From Arthonia radiata (taxonomy: Eukaryota; Ascomycota; Arthoniomycetes; Arthoniales; Arthoniaceae): a stretch of 64,000 bases of DNA. Positions 1 to 11,671 of the stretch are shown piece after piece. Positions within the stretch are counted from its first letter, which is position 1, and every line of letters starts with the position of its first letter. The DNA lies in assembly GCA_002989075.1 (NCBI GenBank), contig PSQN01000016.1, forward strand, positions 2,620,336 through 2,684,335, in the 5' to 3' direction. The notes under the pieces are model-generated. The model was not told the DNA's origin and did no database searches. It worked only from the letters and a program-made list of their open reading frames with translations. Made by a program: the position numbers and the translations under genes.

Positions 1-192
1 GCTGTTTGACATCTTCATCTTTCCAGACACATTTCATCTCTACCACTCTTCAATCTCTGATGCGCGTCGCTCCACGCGGAGCTTGCGAAGCTCATTGTCC
101 TAGCACATGTGGGAACATTATCTTCTCTCGTGGTGACGAGCGTGATTGAACCTTTGGAGGGCACCCCTTCGTTCCGCTGTCGATCTTCCAAC

Positions 193-3100
193 ATGTCTTC
201 TGATCTCGCAGAGTATGTTGCTTGTCACATTGACCTCCGTCTTCTCTTACTAACACATTGTAAAGGTCGCTGACCCAGGATCAAATTCCCATCAAGTTTC
301 AGTGTGCACTTTGCAACCGTCCTGCGATCGACGCTTTCCGCCTCTTCTGCTGCGACCGCCCAGCATGCTCAGAGTGTTAGTATCATCAGGCTTCAGCATA
401 TTTAGCCCACGTTGCTGACCCATTCAGGTCACGCGAAGCTTCCCGAGACGTGCGCGCTTTGCTCACATAGTCCGCTTTCCAAGGAGGATTGTAAGCCTCA
501 CATAAGCCTCCGCAGATCCATCAAAGCCTTCCTTCGCGCCGAGGAGAAGAAGCGCCAGAAGAATGAAGTCGCTCCGACGTTACCAAATGGTCAAAGCACT
601 GAGCCGCAGGAGGACCAGGTGCAGCCGTCTTCCGTTCGACAGCAACTGGCTCCAGTCGCGGAAGATGAGATCACAGTCCCAGAGATCGAACCAGCGGACA
701 ATGCTGCACCAAATGAACACGCTGATGTCATCAATGCTACAGCACAGGACGCGGATGTCGCTATTGTAGGCGCATGAATGTTTGAGACTGCCCATGCAAA
801 TGCTGATTCGGCTTACCAGGAATCGCGCGAGGAAGACATGCCGACCGCCCACGCTGACGAGTCCGCGGAGATGGATGTCGAACAAGTGAGCGACACTTCG
901 TCCGTGGATATTCGAGTGTCCCCACCTCCACCCCATCCTAGCGAGCTGGAAGCGCATCACAATGCGAATGATTTAATGGCACCGTCGCAATCACAAAAAG
1001 GAGGCATGCAAGCTGTCGGGCAAGATGGCAGCAATTTCGACATGAATAATATGGGTGGCTTCAATGCTGGCTTCAACATGTGGGGACCGAACAATATGGA
1101 TCCAATGATGGGCATGGCGGCAATGCAAAACATGAGTATGTATTTTCCGCCCGGATTTTCCTGGCTCTTGACTGACTGTTCGACTAGATATGGCGGGCAT
1201 GATGCCTCCAGCGATGTTTCAACAGTGGCAAAACATGCAACAGATGATGAACGCGAACAACTTCAATGGCATGAATATGGCTGGGATGAACATGGGACCA
1301 ATGGGGGGTTATGGTGGGAACTTCAACGATTGGGGATCGTTCAACGGCGTGGAAAACATGAACATGATGAATGGAGACTACGGAAACAATGGTTATTTCC
1401 CTGGCCCTCGAAATCATCGAGGCAATTTCAATCGTGGTCGTGGTCGTAATGAAAATACTCAACGTCCCCGTTTCCGTGGGGCAGCAAATGCACCACAGGG
1501 TCCTGCTCGTGAGTTTGGCAGAGGCTCTTCCTTCCACGGTCATCAGTCTGGCCGCTTTGCCGAGGAGCAAGGGCATCCACATGTCGCTCAGAGCAGACGC
1601 GATTCACAGCCCACACGACAAGAAGAGACTCGGACCGAGACAAATGGTGAACATGCAGAGGTCGTGAACGGACCGGTCGATGAGACTGGCAAGAACATTC
1701 TGAAGAAGTATTCCTTACGGCAATACACTCAGAACCAGGACCAGCAGATTCCTGCAGAGGCTGTCACTAATGATGAAGCAAATGCTGAGCCTAGCGTCGA
1801 TGATGTTCCTGCGACTAACCTTTCTGAGCATGAAATGGATTCTGCTGCTCCGAAAGACGTTCCTGTAGACTTTCACACTGATGATGTAGGACAATCACGT
1901 GATGAGCCCCAATTCCAGCAAGATTCCCATGCGGATCACCATGGTGCTGGAGATGAGTCAAGCTTTGGCACGAGTATTCCTCAAGGCCCTGCTTCGCGAT
2001 TTCCGCTATCGTCTGATACACGTGGTCGCGGTCGTGGTATGAACGGTGGTCACCGTGGCGGCTCTTTTGACAGCAGAGCCAGAGGTCATGGGCGGGGCGC
2101 TTCCTACAGCAACGTCACCCACGCTATTCCCGTCGAACCTCAAGGGGTGGGAGTCGTTGGAGCACCGACGGGGCCGAAGGCACTCCGCGAAGGCAAACCA
2201 AACATTGGCTTCCGCGGACGAGCCAATGTCTTGATCAACTCTAGAGACGGTCGGAGCGCGTCCTTCAGCACCCGCGACGGTGGACATGCGCCTGCAGCTT
2301 CGTACGCATTACCTGCTGTGCTCAGTTTCTCTCCAATGTTGATAACAAACCCACAGATCTCCAACGACAGAGTATTTCAACACCAAAGACCCTCGACCCG
2401 ATCGCCCTCGCAGCCCCACCGAGCCTCGCTCAGCCCGACCCGACTCGCGTAGTGCACGCAACGGCCACGACGACGACGACGACCGCAAGCGCGAGCAAAA
2501 GCCCCGACACACCGACAAGCACGAAGAAGACCAATACCCCACCGACCGAGACCACCGAGACCACAAACACCGAGACGAAGAAACGAGCGACCACCGCTCC
2601 CACCGCGAAAAAGACAAGCACCGCTCCTCCCGCTACGACGACGACCACCCCGACGACCGCAAGAAACACCGCCACCACGAGCGCCGCCTCAGCTCTGACG
2701 ACCACCACAAAAGCAAGCGCGACGACGACCGCCACCGCCACCGCGACTCCCACCGCTCCCACAAAGACTCGCGCCGCCACTCCCCCGCCCGCAACGCCCT
2801 TGAAGACCGCATCACACACCCCGCTACGGACCCGCCGAAGCGCGAATTCAAGATCCAAGGCCGCTCGAAACAGGCGGAGCTCGAAACCCGCAAGGAGCGC
2901 GAGCGCGAAAAAGACGACGACCGCGAGCGCCGCCGAGAGAAGCCGCGGCCGCAGCAGCCGGCGCGCTCGGACTTTGAGGTCGCGAAGGAGCGCATCCGCG
3001 CGGAGAAGCCGGACGCGGATGTGTATACGCTGGAGCGGGAGGCGCGGCAGCGGGAGCGGCTGCTGAAGGAGGAGCAGCGGCGGGGGTCGTATGGCGTGGG

Positions 3101-3308
3101 GTCGGGCGGGGGCGTGAATGAGAGTGGCAGTGGAAGGAAGCGGAGTTATCATGAGGTGGAGTTTGAGGGGAAGGGTGGGGAGTATGAGGCGAAGCGGAAG
3201 AAGAGTAAGCGCGAGGGGAGGAGGACTAGTGCAAGGTATGAGGATGGGGGGGAGATGGGGGAGATGCTGGAGCGGGCGGAGAGGGAGAGGGAGGCGGGGA
3301 GGTATTAG
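193..3308 (+). CDS. RING/U-box-like zinc-finger protein with Met/Asn/Gly-rich middle and RS/RD-rich C-terminus
   Basis: Six exons (193-212, 266-375, 428-765, 820-1135, 1188-2301, 2357-3308) give 949 residues. The N-terminus carries a compact Cys-rich module: C20/C23, C35/C36, C41/C44 and C52/C55, with LPETCALC as the last pair. It resembles the RING/U-box-like zinc finger of Mpe1/RBBP6-type proteins, but no DWNN domain or zinc knuckle is seen. An acidic linker follows, then a Met/Asn/Gly-rich tract with RGR/RGG-like motifs, and a long Arg/Asp/His/Ser-rich tail from about residue 640, typical of nuclear RNA-processing proteins. The intron at 766-819 is 54 nt and contains an in-frame TGA, so the raw frame looks interrupted but is restored by splicing. 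The intron at 2302-2356 shifts into the RS-rich frame. A nuclear mRNA-processing or ubiquitin-ligase role is inference. The exon structure is well supported; the exact orthology is not. Confidence 0.8.
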
Positions 3309-3669
3309 TGTTTGCTGAAATGGGAGTGCGGAGGTGAGAGAGATTTGATGGCGGTTCCTCGAGCTTTGCGATGGGACTAGTGCGGTCGCGTCGTTTTCAC
3401 GATGGAAGCAACGGCGAGAATGCTGTCGATATGTCGCGTTGGCCGCGGACTGAGTCGAATGAGCATTGCATGTATATTACCGAGACGGCGATAGAATTAC
3501 GAATAAAGAACATTGTGACAAATTCCAGTCCCGCTTTGATTCGCTGTGTCCACGTCAACTGCAACACGGATCCGCGCCCGCATGTAGCTATGCATACCCT
3601 GTGCTCTCCTGCACATCCCTACGACCTGCACCAAAATTCCACCGTTTCATCACTAAACCCTCCCACCGC
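3309..3669. other. Intergenic, convergent 3' ends
   Basis: Between the ends of the RING/RS gene (+) and the epoxide hydrolase (-). It presumably holds both 3' UTRs. No further gene or repeat was seen. Confidence 0.6.
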
Positions 3670-5926
3670 CTACATCTTACTCGCCTTACTCGCAAACACC
3701 GCTTCATTCAGCCACTTCCGTATGTGCTCATTCACGCCCGCCGGATCCTCCAGCATAGCCCAATGGCTCGTGTTGACCTCTGCTCTTGTCAGCTTCGGGA
3801 TCAGCGCGTCCATGCCTGCGGACATCTCCGGCGTTAGGACCTGATCGTTTAGCCCGGCGATGAAGAGGACGGGTATGTTGATCTGCTTTGTGTCGAGTCT
3901 GTTGGGCTTTAGTATATGTTTATTGAGATGTGTTCGGGAATAAGTGGATGGCGTACGCGAGCTCGTCGTTGAAGTTGACCTTTGGGAGTTCGTTAGCGGT
4001 GGTTCAGATTTTAACGGGAGGGTGTGTACGGGTAGGTAGTTGTCTCTCTCGTAGGCATGACTGATGTTTACGTGTTACTACTTCAGGATATCCTACAGCT
4101 CCCCCACGAGAGACGATATGATGGTCTGCGTGATTGCATCCACAGCTTCTTGGTGACGTGTCAAACGAACAGCTCTATCAAGACCGCCGAGATCTTAATT
4201 CACACAACACTACTCAAGGGCTGCTGATGTGATGTTTAGTAGAGCCATGTCTGAATTTGTAACGATTCTTTGTTCAGTATGGCGCTCTACTCAAGAACAA
4301 TCTGTGGCGCATGCATAAAGTGGAATGACGTTAAGAATCTTGTGTTACACCACAACGTCCTTCGTTACTTTCTTAATCTTGATCTTGATCTCGATCTTAT
4401 TCTGGGTATGTATACCCGTTTTGACCGTTACAAGAAAATGCAAGGGCAAGTTTCACCTCAGAGCGCCTTTGCAGCCAGCAGTTTTGAGAAGAACGAGTTG
4501 GCAGTAGCAAGCACGGCTGAGGAGGGCACCGGCTGTCATGCGGAATGTAATCGGTATACCACTATTACAGGATGAGCACGAACGTACCTCGCGTGTCCTA
4601 TACCAGTTGCAGGTGCCGTGAAGGCCATGGCGACTGAACTCCTGGACATAGTAGTCCATTTCCTGGACGTATGTCAGCCCAGTGTGCACCTTCCAGACGA
4701 CCAAACTAACCGCATCTGAGAAGAGTGGCGATTTGCCCATCCCGGACAGTGCATCAAAGTTGACACCTAGACATAGACCATCAGTATACCTGATTGTCTT
4801 ATCGGAAAAAAGCTTCCCACCCTTCCAAGGATTGAAGCATCCCTTGCCCTGCGCGTTCACAGCGCCATACATGCCATCCAGAAACTGCCGAATTCTCTCA
4901 GGAGTGTCGATGTTCTTCTCAACCGCCCCACTTGCTAGATGTAGCTGGTATGTGAATTGCGGGACCAGTGTCGCAAGGTCTTCCAACGGGATGGATCGGC
5001 GCCCTGGAGCAGTGTATGGCGTGCATATCGAGAAGATATGGGTGACAAGGTTTGGATGCTGAGGTTCAGGTGATCAGCAGTATACCCAACGCGAGAGCTC
5101 TTTGAGTTGCTCTGGTGAACACCAAGGTGAGCTACTTGGACATAGCCCCCTGACTGTCCCTACCAGGGCTCAAGCTCCCGAGAGCCTGGGGAAATACTCC
5201 CAACGTACCCACATTGCAAATCGATACACAAGCATTCCCTGCAAAAGATTAGCTCTGGACGCTGGTGGTGACCTCAGGTCCCACGCACGCCCCAATCATG
5301 CCCGCCAAGAATGATGTTCGGAGCATGGAGGAGTTTCGCAAGCTCAGCAAAGGTATCGGAGACGTGCTTCATCCCATACAAGGAGAGGGGCTCAGGTGGC
5401 ACAGATGGTGCATCCTATGGCTGTGAGTGAGTCCGAGGTCAACTCCCGTTGTGACTGCAGCATGAGCGCTCACTGAACCCCCGAAGCCTAGTAGATCAGG
5501 AGCGACGACCCTCAAGCCCTGATCAACAAGCGAGGGAATTTGGTAACGCCATCCCTGACCAGCAGCGTCAGCTCGGTTGCGCAGCAGAGTCTGCACGCGT
5601 CGCAAGAAGGTCTTGGTGGCGAAACGTATACAGCACCATTGAGATATCGGGCCAGCCGTGGACCTGAATTTGGTAAGTACGGCTGCACCATTGCGGCAGA
5701 GGGTCGAACCCGGTAAATGAACCCTAAAACCGTACTAAAAAGATCGTTGCTCGGAATTGGCCGTTTTCTGGAACGCCGAACAGGTATTCTAGTCCCCGGT
5801 AAGATTTCAAACACTTCTGTAACAAGGCCTGGGACCTGCTGTATGCGTACTGATATTATGCCCGTTGACACGTGTGGACTCGTGAGATACCCTGCGGTCT
5901 GGAAGGCTCGAAGGTGCGGGCGCCAT
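3670..5926 (-). CDS. Epoxide hydrolase (alpha/beta-hydrolase fold), 11 exons
   Basis: Exons from the start: 5926-5851, 5788-5736, 5663-5637, 5554-5474, 5414-5289, 5238-5209, 5058-4821, 4766-4711, 4662-4588, 3979-3957, 3898-3670. Together they give exactly 338 codons (337 residues) with no frameshift. Family hallmarks are all present: oxyanion-hole HGWP (45-48), nucleophile in GGHDWGG (D119), acid in GLNDQ (D280), base in SHWAM (H307), and lid tyrosines (Y168 in FTYQ, Y250 in WYRTRE). The expected reaction is epoxide to vicinal diol, for detoxification or secondary metabolism. No signal peptide is visible, so the enzyme is probably cytosolic. Most introns are 48-74 nt, but 5059-5208 is 150 nt and 3980-4587 is 608 nt. 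Because the gene is so fragmented, only scattered pieces show in raw frames. Its substrate cannot be told from the sequence. Confidence 0.85.
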
Positions 5927-7642
5927 TGGAAGTTCCTGCTTGTTTCAGTTCGAGTCAAAGCGGTGAGAATCCTGGACGGCAGATTGGCAGTCAATACAAC
6001 ACAAGTGAGATTGCCCGGCGACGTGGTGGAGGACAAGACGGGATTCTCAGCCTCGCTCACAAAGGTAATGATCAGATGCCTAAGCTCCTTCGTACGTCAG
6101 TCTTAGGAAAGTGCCGAATGATCAGCAGAGCCTTTCTGGGAAGCCCGCCATCTTCTTTGAGCTGCCGACAGAACCAGGGGGACCGGTCCAGAAATGTCAA
6201 GGACCTTTGCAGTGAACGCTCGGCTATTTACTTCAAGGGGGCATGAATGATCGACCCGAGATACTCCGGCACGTTAGCTCGGCACCTGACCTCTTCATTC
6301 CGTATTTTCTCCGCGTCGGATGTTGGGCTCTTGAAGGCCATCGACGGTCGGGTGGTCGGACTCGCAAAACACTCACATGGACAGCGTGAGTTGGCATCCA
6401 CCCACGGCGCTGGGACCGCGATCGATGGAGGCTCATGTGCAGAAGTGGAGGTCATCCGAGTCGACGCATCTGCCAGGCCAGTACCGAAGCAGGAGTGAGC
6501 TCCGAGAAGCACGCGCCACCGTGCATGGCAGAGCCAGTGGGTTAAGCCTACAGAAGTATAGTGGACGTTTACTTGCCGCTGCGTTCCTCTGGTTCTGACC
6601 AGCGGCTCAACGTCGTCTAATCATTGATCGACCGCAGGCCTTTCAATGTTTGAGGTTGGTGGACCTTCATTCGGATTCTCCTTGGTCGTGTCATCGCTAT
6701 GGCGTCTGCCGACGACTAATATTGAAAGGGCACCAGCGAAGAGTGGAAGGTAAAGAGCAGTGTAATGAGTGTGATCATCCTGCAATCGTCAAAATGCTAG
6801 CACACCAATAATTTTACGGCGGGGAGCGAGTTCGCTAGGCGGCAGTCCGTAATGGGAATTGCGAAAGAGATCCTTGACTTCCGTCTTCCTGGAATGACCA
6901 CGCGACTTTCCTGAAGCCAAGTCGTCGGTCGTTATTTTTTTTCTTCGGGCTGTAAGATTGCTGTGATCCAACACTGCAATTGTGACGAGCTGGCGCTTGC
7001 TCCTCAGAGCCTCTAGACCTGTCCTTCCGCCTCGCCCTGTAAATGCGATTGACTTGATTCATCTTCAACCAAGGCCACCGTCTGTCGCAGTCTTGGAGTC
7101 ATGCCAGACATGGCATTAGCCTACCGGCCTAGCGGTCTCCCGAAGATGTTCGCCCCATCCCGGAGAGACGACAGGCTGGGTCATTTGGCGACGGTCTCGA
7201 GACCCCAGACAGCTGCGCTGATGCGCAATGCGTCAGGCAACATCCCCGGCCCTAGCTTCTGGCGCTCGGTCAGGCGCGAATGATTCAAAAGTTCGGAAGG
7301 CACGCTAGTCAACAATTAATGATTAACCGGAACGCTCTGTCATCCTATACTACCGACACTGACAAGCGTGCAGCAATCATTTCCCAATCTTTGGGCGTCA
7401 ATCTTTCTCCTCGAGCAAAGACCTCAGGTGCGGGACTGTTCCTCTGCACCTTTGTAAGCGCGCGGCATCTGCCAATCGCCTGGATATAACGTCCAGCCTG
7501 CCCCACCAATGCACGTCTGCTAAATTCTCCGTCCGCTACTAATGCTTTGATGTACCTTTCGCATTGGGCCGCATAAACTTTGTCAGGGTCGGTTGATTTG
7601 GGCGGGTCCCTGTCAATTACTGCATGCCTTAGTAGCTCTCCA
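5927..7642. other. Gene-poor stretch upstream of the epoxide hydrolase and velvet genes
   Basis: Divergent promoter space of 1.7 kb. Only short overlapping frames without recognisable domains were found. An intron-rich gene could still be hidden, as the neighbouring hydrolase shows. No tRNA or transposon signature was seen. Confidence 0.4.
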
Positions 7643-7761
7643 ATGGGTTGGAGCCACCAGCCGCTGGGTAAAGACAGTCGTAACCTCCCATTCTTCTCCG
7701 GCTTGCCTCCTCGGTCGTCTGCTGCTACGGCTCCGACAGCTGCTTTCGAGCAGCGAAGCAC
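7345..7761 (-). other. Antisense open frame overlapping the velvet gene 5' end
   Basis: This 138-codon minus-strand frame overlaps the first exon of the velvet gene. Its C-terminal 80 residues have a balanced, helix-like composition (for example KVYAAQCERYIKALV), unlike most shadow frames nearby. No domain is recognised and no upstream exon could be joined. It is listed only as a possible small or antisense gene, and most likely is not translated. Confidence 0.2.
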
Positions 7762-8900
7762 TTCGTCATCGTCGTCGCCCTTCTCCAGCTATTACCAGGA
7801 TAGCCCATCCTCTGAAACAGCCATGGTGGCAGGGGACTCTCCATCCTCGCGAGAGCCGCCGCATCCGACAGATCGTTGGCAGCAGGGTCGATCGGAACCA
7901 AGCTCAGGCTACCACTCACCTTATACGACATCCTACCCTCACACACCAAGTGGCTTGCGTCCTGCTGAGCCAGGTCAGTTCAGCACAGAGCCGTGGAGTG
8001 CTCGCGGAGAACCGCCATCATCCTCGAGGACGGCTGTGGCTCCCACCGGACCAGTCCCCGATGTGGGAAGTGCGCAACAGCCTCCTGTCTTGCGACCCAT
8101 CAAACGGCCTAGCTCGCCCGATTACTGGGCGTCGCAACCAGCTTCACGTCAACGACCTTTGGTCTCTCCGAGTGCAAGTTGGACAGGTCAAGTCGCGGTA
8201 CCACAGCCCGGGCCGGTTTTGCAGCAGCCTTCAGACATGTAAGCGCATCTCCATACTCGTGATCGGTCTCATTCGCTGACAAGATTGGCGAACTTGTAGA
8301 AGATGTAAGTTGGTCGTCCGTCAGCAGCCGGAGGTCGCCCGCGCGTGTGGCTTTGGCGAAAGAGACCGAAGAGCAGTGGACCCACCCCCGGTCGTCGAGC
8401 TTGAAGCCATCCGCAGTGACGGTAGCATGATGAATGTCGAGGAGTTGCATCTAGCTCATTTCGTCGTTCAAGCAAGTTTGTGGAATGAAGAAGGCTCTCA
8501 AGACTTCACCACTTTTCTTCAGCCACCCCGGATAGCCGCTCGACGTCTCTTGGGCTCCTTAGCTGCATCTCCAGCAGTGGCCGCAGATGAGCACAACAAG
8601 AAGGGAGCCTACTTCACCTTCGCTGACCTTTCTTGCCGTGAAGCCGGCCGATTCCGTCTGAAATTCACACTTGCCGCCATAGATCCCAGCAATCGTGGAC
8701 CGGGCGGTAACATGCCATTGCTAGCCAACGTCTTCAGCGAAGTTTTCACTGTGTACTCACCTCGCGACTTCCCTGGCATGCGGAGGAGCACGCCCCTCAC
8801 CCAGGCTTTGAAGATACAAGGGGTAGCCATTCCCGCCAGAAAGGGAAGGAACTACCCGATGCCCAGACAAGGAGAAGAGGGACCCTCGGTTCAGGAGTGA
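7643..8900 (+). CDS. Velvet-domain regulator, VelC/VosA-like
   Basis: Two exons (7643-8238 and 8300-8900; 61-nt intron) give about 398 residues if the ATG at 7643 is used. The true start may be upstream or in another exon, because the frame is open to about 7580. The N-terminal half is Pro/Ser-rich and disordered. The velvet domain follows the intron with hallmark motifs: VVRQQPE, ARACGFGERDRR, DPPPVVELE, LLGSLAASP, FTFADLSCREAGRFRLKF, and FTVYSPRDFPGM at the end. Velvet proteins are NF-kB-like DNA-binding factors that dimerise and couple development with secondary metabolism. The long N-terminal extension and the SCR.(A/T)G.FRLKF form fit VelC better than VelB; VosA is the alternative. The family is secure, the subfamily moderately so. 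Confidence 0.8.
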
Positions 8901-9521
8901 GACAGAGGACCGCCATGATTTTCGAGGCATAGCAAGCGCCAGAGTTGACCAGCTCGAACACGCCTTTTGCGGGCCTGGTTTCCGATCTTAAAACACAGGA
9001 GACTTGCAGGTGTTTCCTGTATATATATTGCAATTTTGCTCAGCATGGCAAAGCAGAGGCGTTTCGTGAGACTTGGGCTGCGCTACAATGGCTTGACCGA
9101 GTTCATTGGAAGCCTAACGCGGTGACGGACTAAAATTTGTGAACTCAAGGACTGATCTCTGGTTGAGAAAGCGAAGCTTCATAGTGGAGGTGAAGGTTAC
9201 GTGTACGATAGCAAGACAAATGCGGAATTCCTACATTCTCGCAAGTCACCTTCGACAGTCTGCAACAGCTTGGACTCCTACAGCTCTACGGCAATTCATA
9301 TTCACAAGTCGTGTGTGTACCACTGCACACTCCCAGCCAGTCCGAGATCACATGTCAAATCGTGGCGCGTGTTGAGCTAAGCCCGTTTGGAACAGCGCGT
9401 CAGCCACGCGTGAGACTTGAAAAGTGTCAGTGGGCCTGCACAACACCTTTTTTCTTCTTCCCGCCTGGCGAATCTGCCAGCGGCGCATACAATTGTACAA
9501 CAACGCCCCAATTCTGCCAGG
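8901..9521 (+). promoter_or_regulatory. Intergenic region and presumed CTP synthase promoter
   Basis: 620 bp between the velvet stop codon and the CTP synthase ATG. An AT-rich patch (TATATATATTG) lies near 9020. A pyrimidine tract at about 9447-9467 (CCTTTTTTCTTCTTCCCGCC) sits 55-75 bp before the start, a common feature of highly expressed fungal promoters. No coding potential was seen. The promoter role is inferred. Confidence 0.4.
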
Positions 9522-11671
9522 ATGAAGTTCGTTCTGGTCTCCGGCGGTGTCATCAGCGGCATTGGGAAAGGTGTCATAGGTATAGTACCCTGGTATGATG
9601 GACTCGAGTATCGCCCACTAATCCTGATGGCAGCCTCTTCTACAGGCCTGCTGCTGAAGACCATTGGCTTGAAAGTATGCCAATCTCATGCGAGGCAAAT
9701 TGCTCAATTGTACTAATCTCGGAGTAGGTTTCCTCTATCAAGATTGACCCGTACATGAACGTCGATGCAGGCACAATGGCTCCCAAAGAGTGCGTGGATC
9801 CTGCCTCAGACTCCTTCCGTCAAGAGTCTGCGGACACTCACGATTTCTCCAGGCATGGGGAGTGCTTCGTCCTCGACGATGGCGGCGAGGTTGATCTCGA
9901 CCTCGGAAATTATGAGCGCTATCTGAATGTCAAGTTGACGCGCGAGAACAACATCACGACTGGCAAAATCTACCTAGACGTAATACAGAAGGAGCGCGAG
10001 GGCAAGTACCTCGGTCGGACTGTGCAAGTCGTTCCGCATGTTACCGATGCCGTCGCCGAGTGGATCGAGCGCGTTTCACGCATTCCAATTGACGATACTA
10101 ACGAGGAGCCTGACGTATGCATCATTGAGCTGGGAGGCACCGTCGGCGATGTTGAGAGCGCGCCCTTCATTGAGGCCATGCGTTCGCTGCGCCGACGAGC
10201 CGGCAAGCACAACTTTCTGCAAATCCACGTCTCACTTGTGCCCATAATCAGCGAGGAGCAGAAGACCAAGCCTACGCAACAAGCAATCAAGGACGTTCGC
10301 AGCGCTGGTCTGAGTCCAGACCTCATAGCATGTAGGTGTGTGGAGGAGCTCCGTAAAGAGACCGTTCACAAGATCGCAAATTTCTGCCAAGTCGAAGTCG
10401 AGCAAGTCGTGGCCGTTCACGATGTTATTACCACATATCACGTTCCCCTGCTGCTCGAAAAACAAGGTCTGCTGAGGAATCTGAGCGCGATACTGCGTTT
10501 GTCAGGCATATCGATTGCGCCGAGCCTTGTCGAGCGAGGCAGTCATACTTGGACAGAGTGGAAGACACTTACACTGGCTTACGATAAGATCCATGAGACG
10601 GTCTCCATTGCACTGGTTGGCAAGTATACAAACTTACACGACTCGTACCTCTCTGTCATCAAGTCAATCGAGCACGCCTCGATGCACTGTCATCGTAAGC
10701 TCAAGCTCATCTGGGTCAATGCTGAGCATCTGGAAGAACACATGAAAGTAGAAGAGCCTGCCAAGTTTCACAAGGCATGGCATGAGACTTGCCAAGCGTC
10801 AGGGATCATTGTCCCTGGTGGATTTGGACTTCGAGGCACAGAGGGTATGATCAGCGCGGCTCATTGGGCACGTGTGCACAAGGTGCCCTATCTTGGAATT
10901 TGCCTCGGTATGCAGCTTGCCGTGGTCGAATTTGCACGAAACGTCTGTAGTCTGTCCGAAGCCTCTTCGAAAGAGTTCCGCAAGGATAGAGGCTTCACGG
11001 AGTCGGATAGCGTGGAGCACGAAGTCGTTGTACCGATGGAGGATATTGACCAGAAAGTAATGGGCGGAACGATGCGCCTCGGACTGCAGGCTACCGTCTT
11101 TCAAGCTGGGACAGAGGACAGTATCCTGCGACAGCTCTACCAAAACTCCGCGCAGGCCCAGCCGCCCGGCGTCGATCCTGCGCAGTCACCGTCAACCCCA
11201 CCTGCTCAGACGAAACCTCCTTCACCAAACTTTTCCAACAGGGAAAAGTCCACGCTGCCTGACCACATTCTCGAGCGTCACCGTCATCGATACGAGGTCA
11301 ATCCTGAATACGTCGACTTACTGACGTCGAAGGGTCTGAACTTCACAGGCAAAGACGTTGGAGGCAAGCGCATGGAGATTTGCGAATTACCACGCGACGA
11401 GCACCCCTTCTACGTTGGCGTCCAGTTCCACCCAGAATATCTGTCGCGTGTGCTTGAGCCGAGCAGGCCTTACCTAGGCTTCGTTGCGGCCAGCAGCAAC
11501 ATGCTGGACAATGTGCTCGAGCAGGTGGCGGCGGGTCACGGTCGGATTGATGTTGACGGCATCGTGGAAGAGACATCGCGACCACGCACACTCAGTGGTG
11601 CAAGACTACCAAGCATCGGCGATACTGGGCATACGCATCAGCTGAGTGGTCTCGTAAATGGTCACACGTGA
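9522..11671 (+). CDS. CTP synthase
   Basis: Four exons (9522-9579, 9634-9674, 9728-9789, 9853-11671) give 659 residues. The enzyme makes CTP from UTP, ATP and glutamine, the last step of pyrimidine nucleotide synthesis, in the cytosol and in CTP-synthase filaments. The N-terminal synthetase domain begins MKFVLVSGGVISGIGKG and contains DPYMNVDAGTM and LDDGGEVDLDLGNYERYL. The C-terminal glutamine amidotransferase domain has the nucleophile in GICLGMQ (Cys404) and the His/Glu pair in QFHPEY (His580, Glu582). The third intron (9790-9852, 63 nt) has no stop codon and keeps frame; if read through it inserts 21 residues between APKE and HGECFVLDD, which the family lacks. A Pro/Ser-rich insertion around residues 490-520 separates two conserved amidotransferase blocks. 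Confidence 0.95.

Noticed and set aside
775-777. In-frame TGA in the RING/RS gene, seeming to mark a pseudogene
   Set aside because: It lies inside a 54-nt, frame-keeping intron (766-819) with GTAGGC donor, CTGAT branch and CCAG acceptor.
2452-3152. Thr/Ala-rich plus frame and Val/Ala-rich minus frame at 2.4-3.1 kb as separate genes
   Set aside because: They are shadows of the RS/RD-rich exon, whose biased codons keep other frames open.
5695-5715. GGTTCGACCC on the minus strand as a tRNA T-loop
   Set aside because: No 5-bp T stem, acceptor stem or A box fits around it; it lies in an epoxide hydrolase intron.
3670-5926. Epoxide hydrolase as a broken pseudogene with missing N-terminus
   Set aside because: Eleven exons could be joined into 338 complete codons from an ATG at 5926, with HGWP and all catalytic residues.
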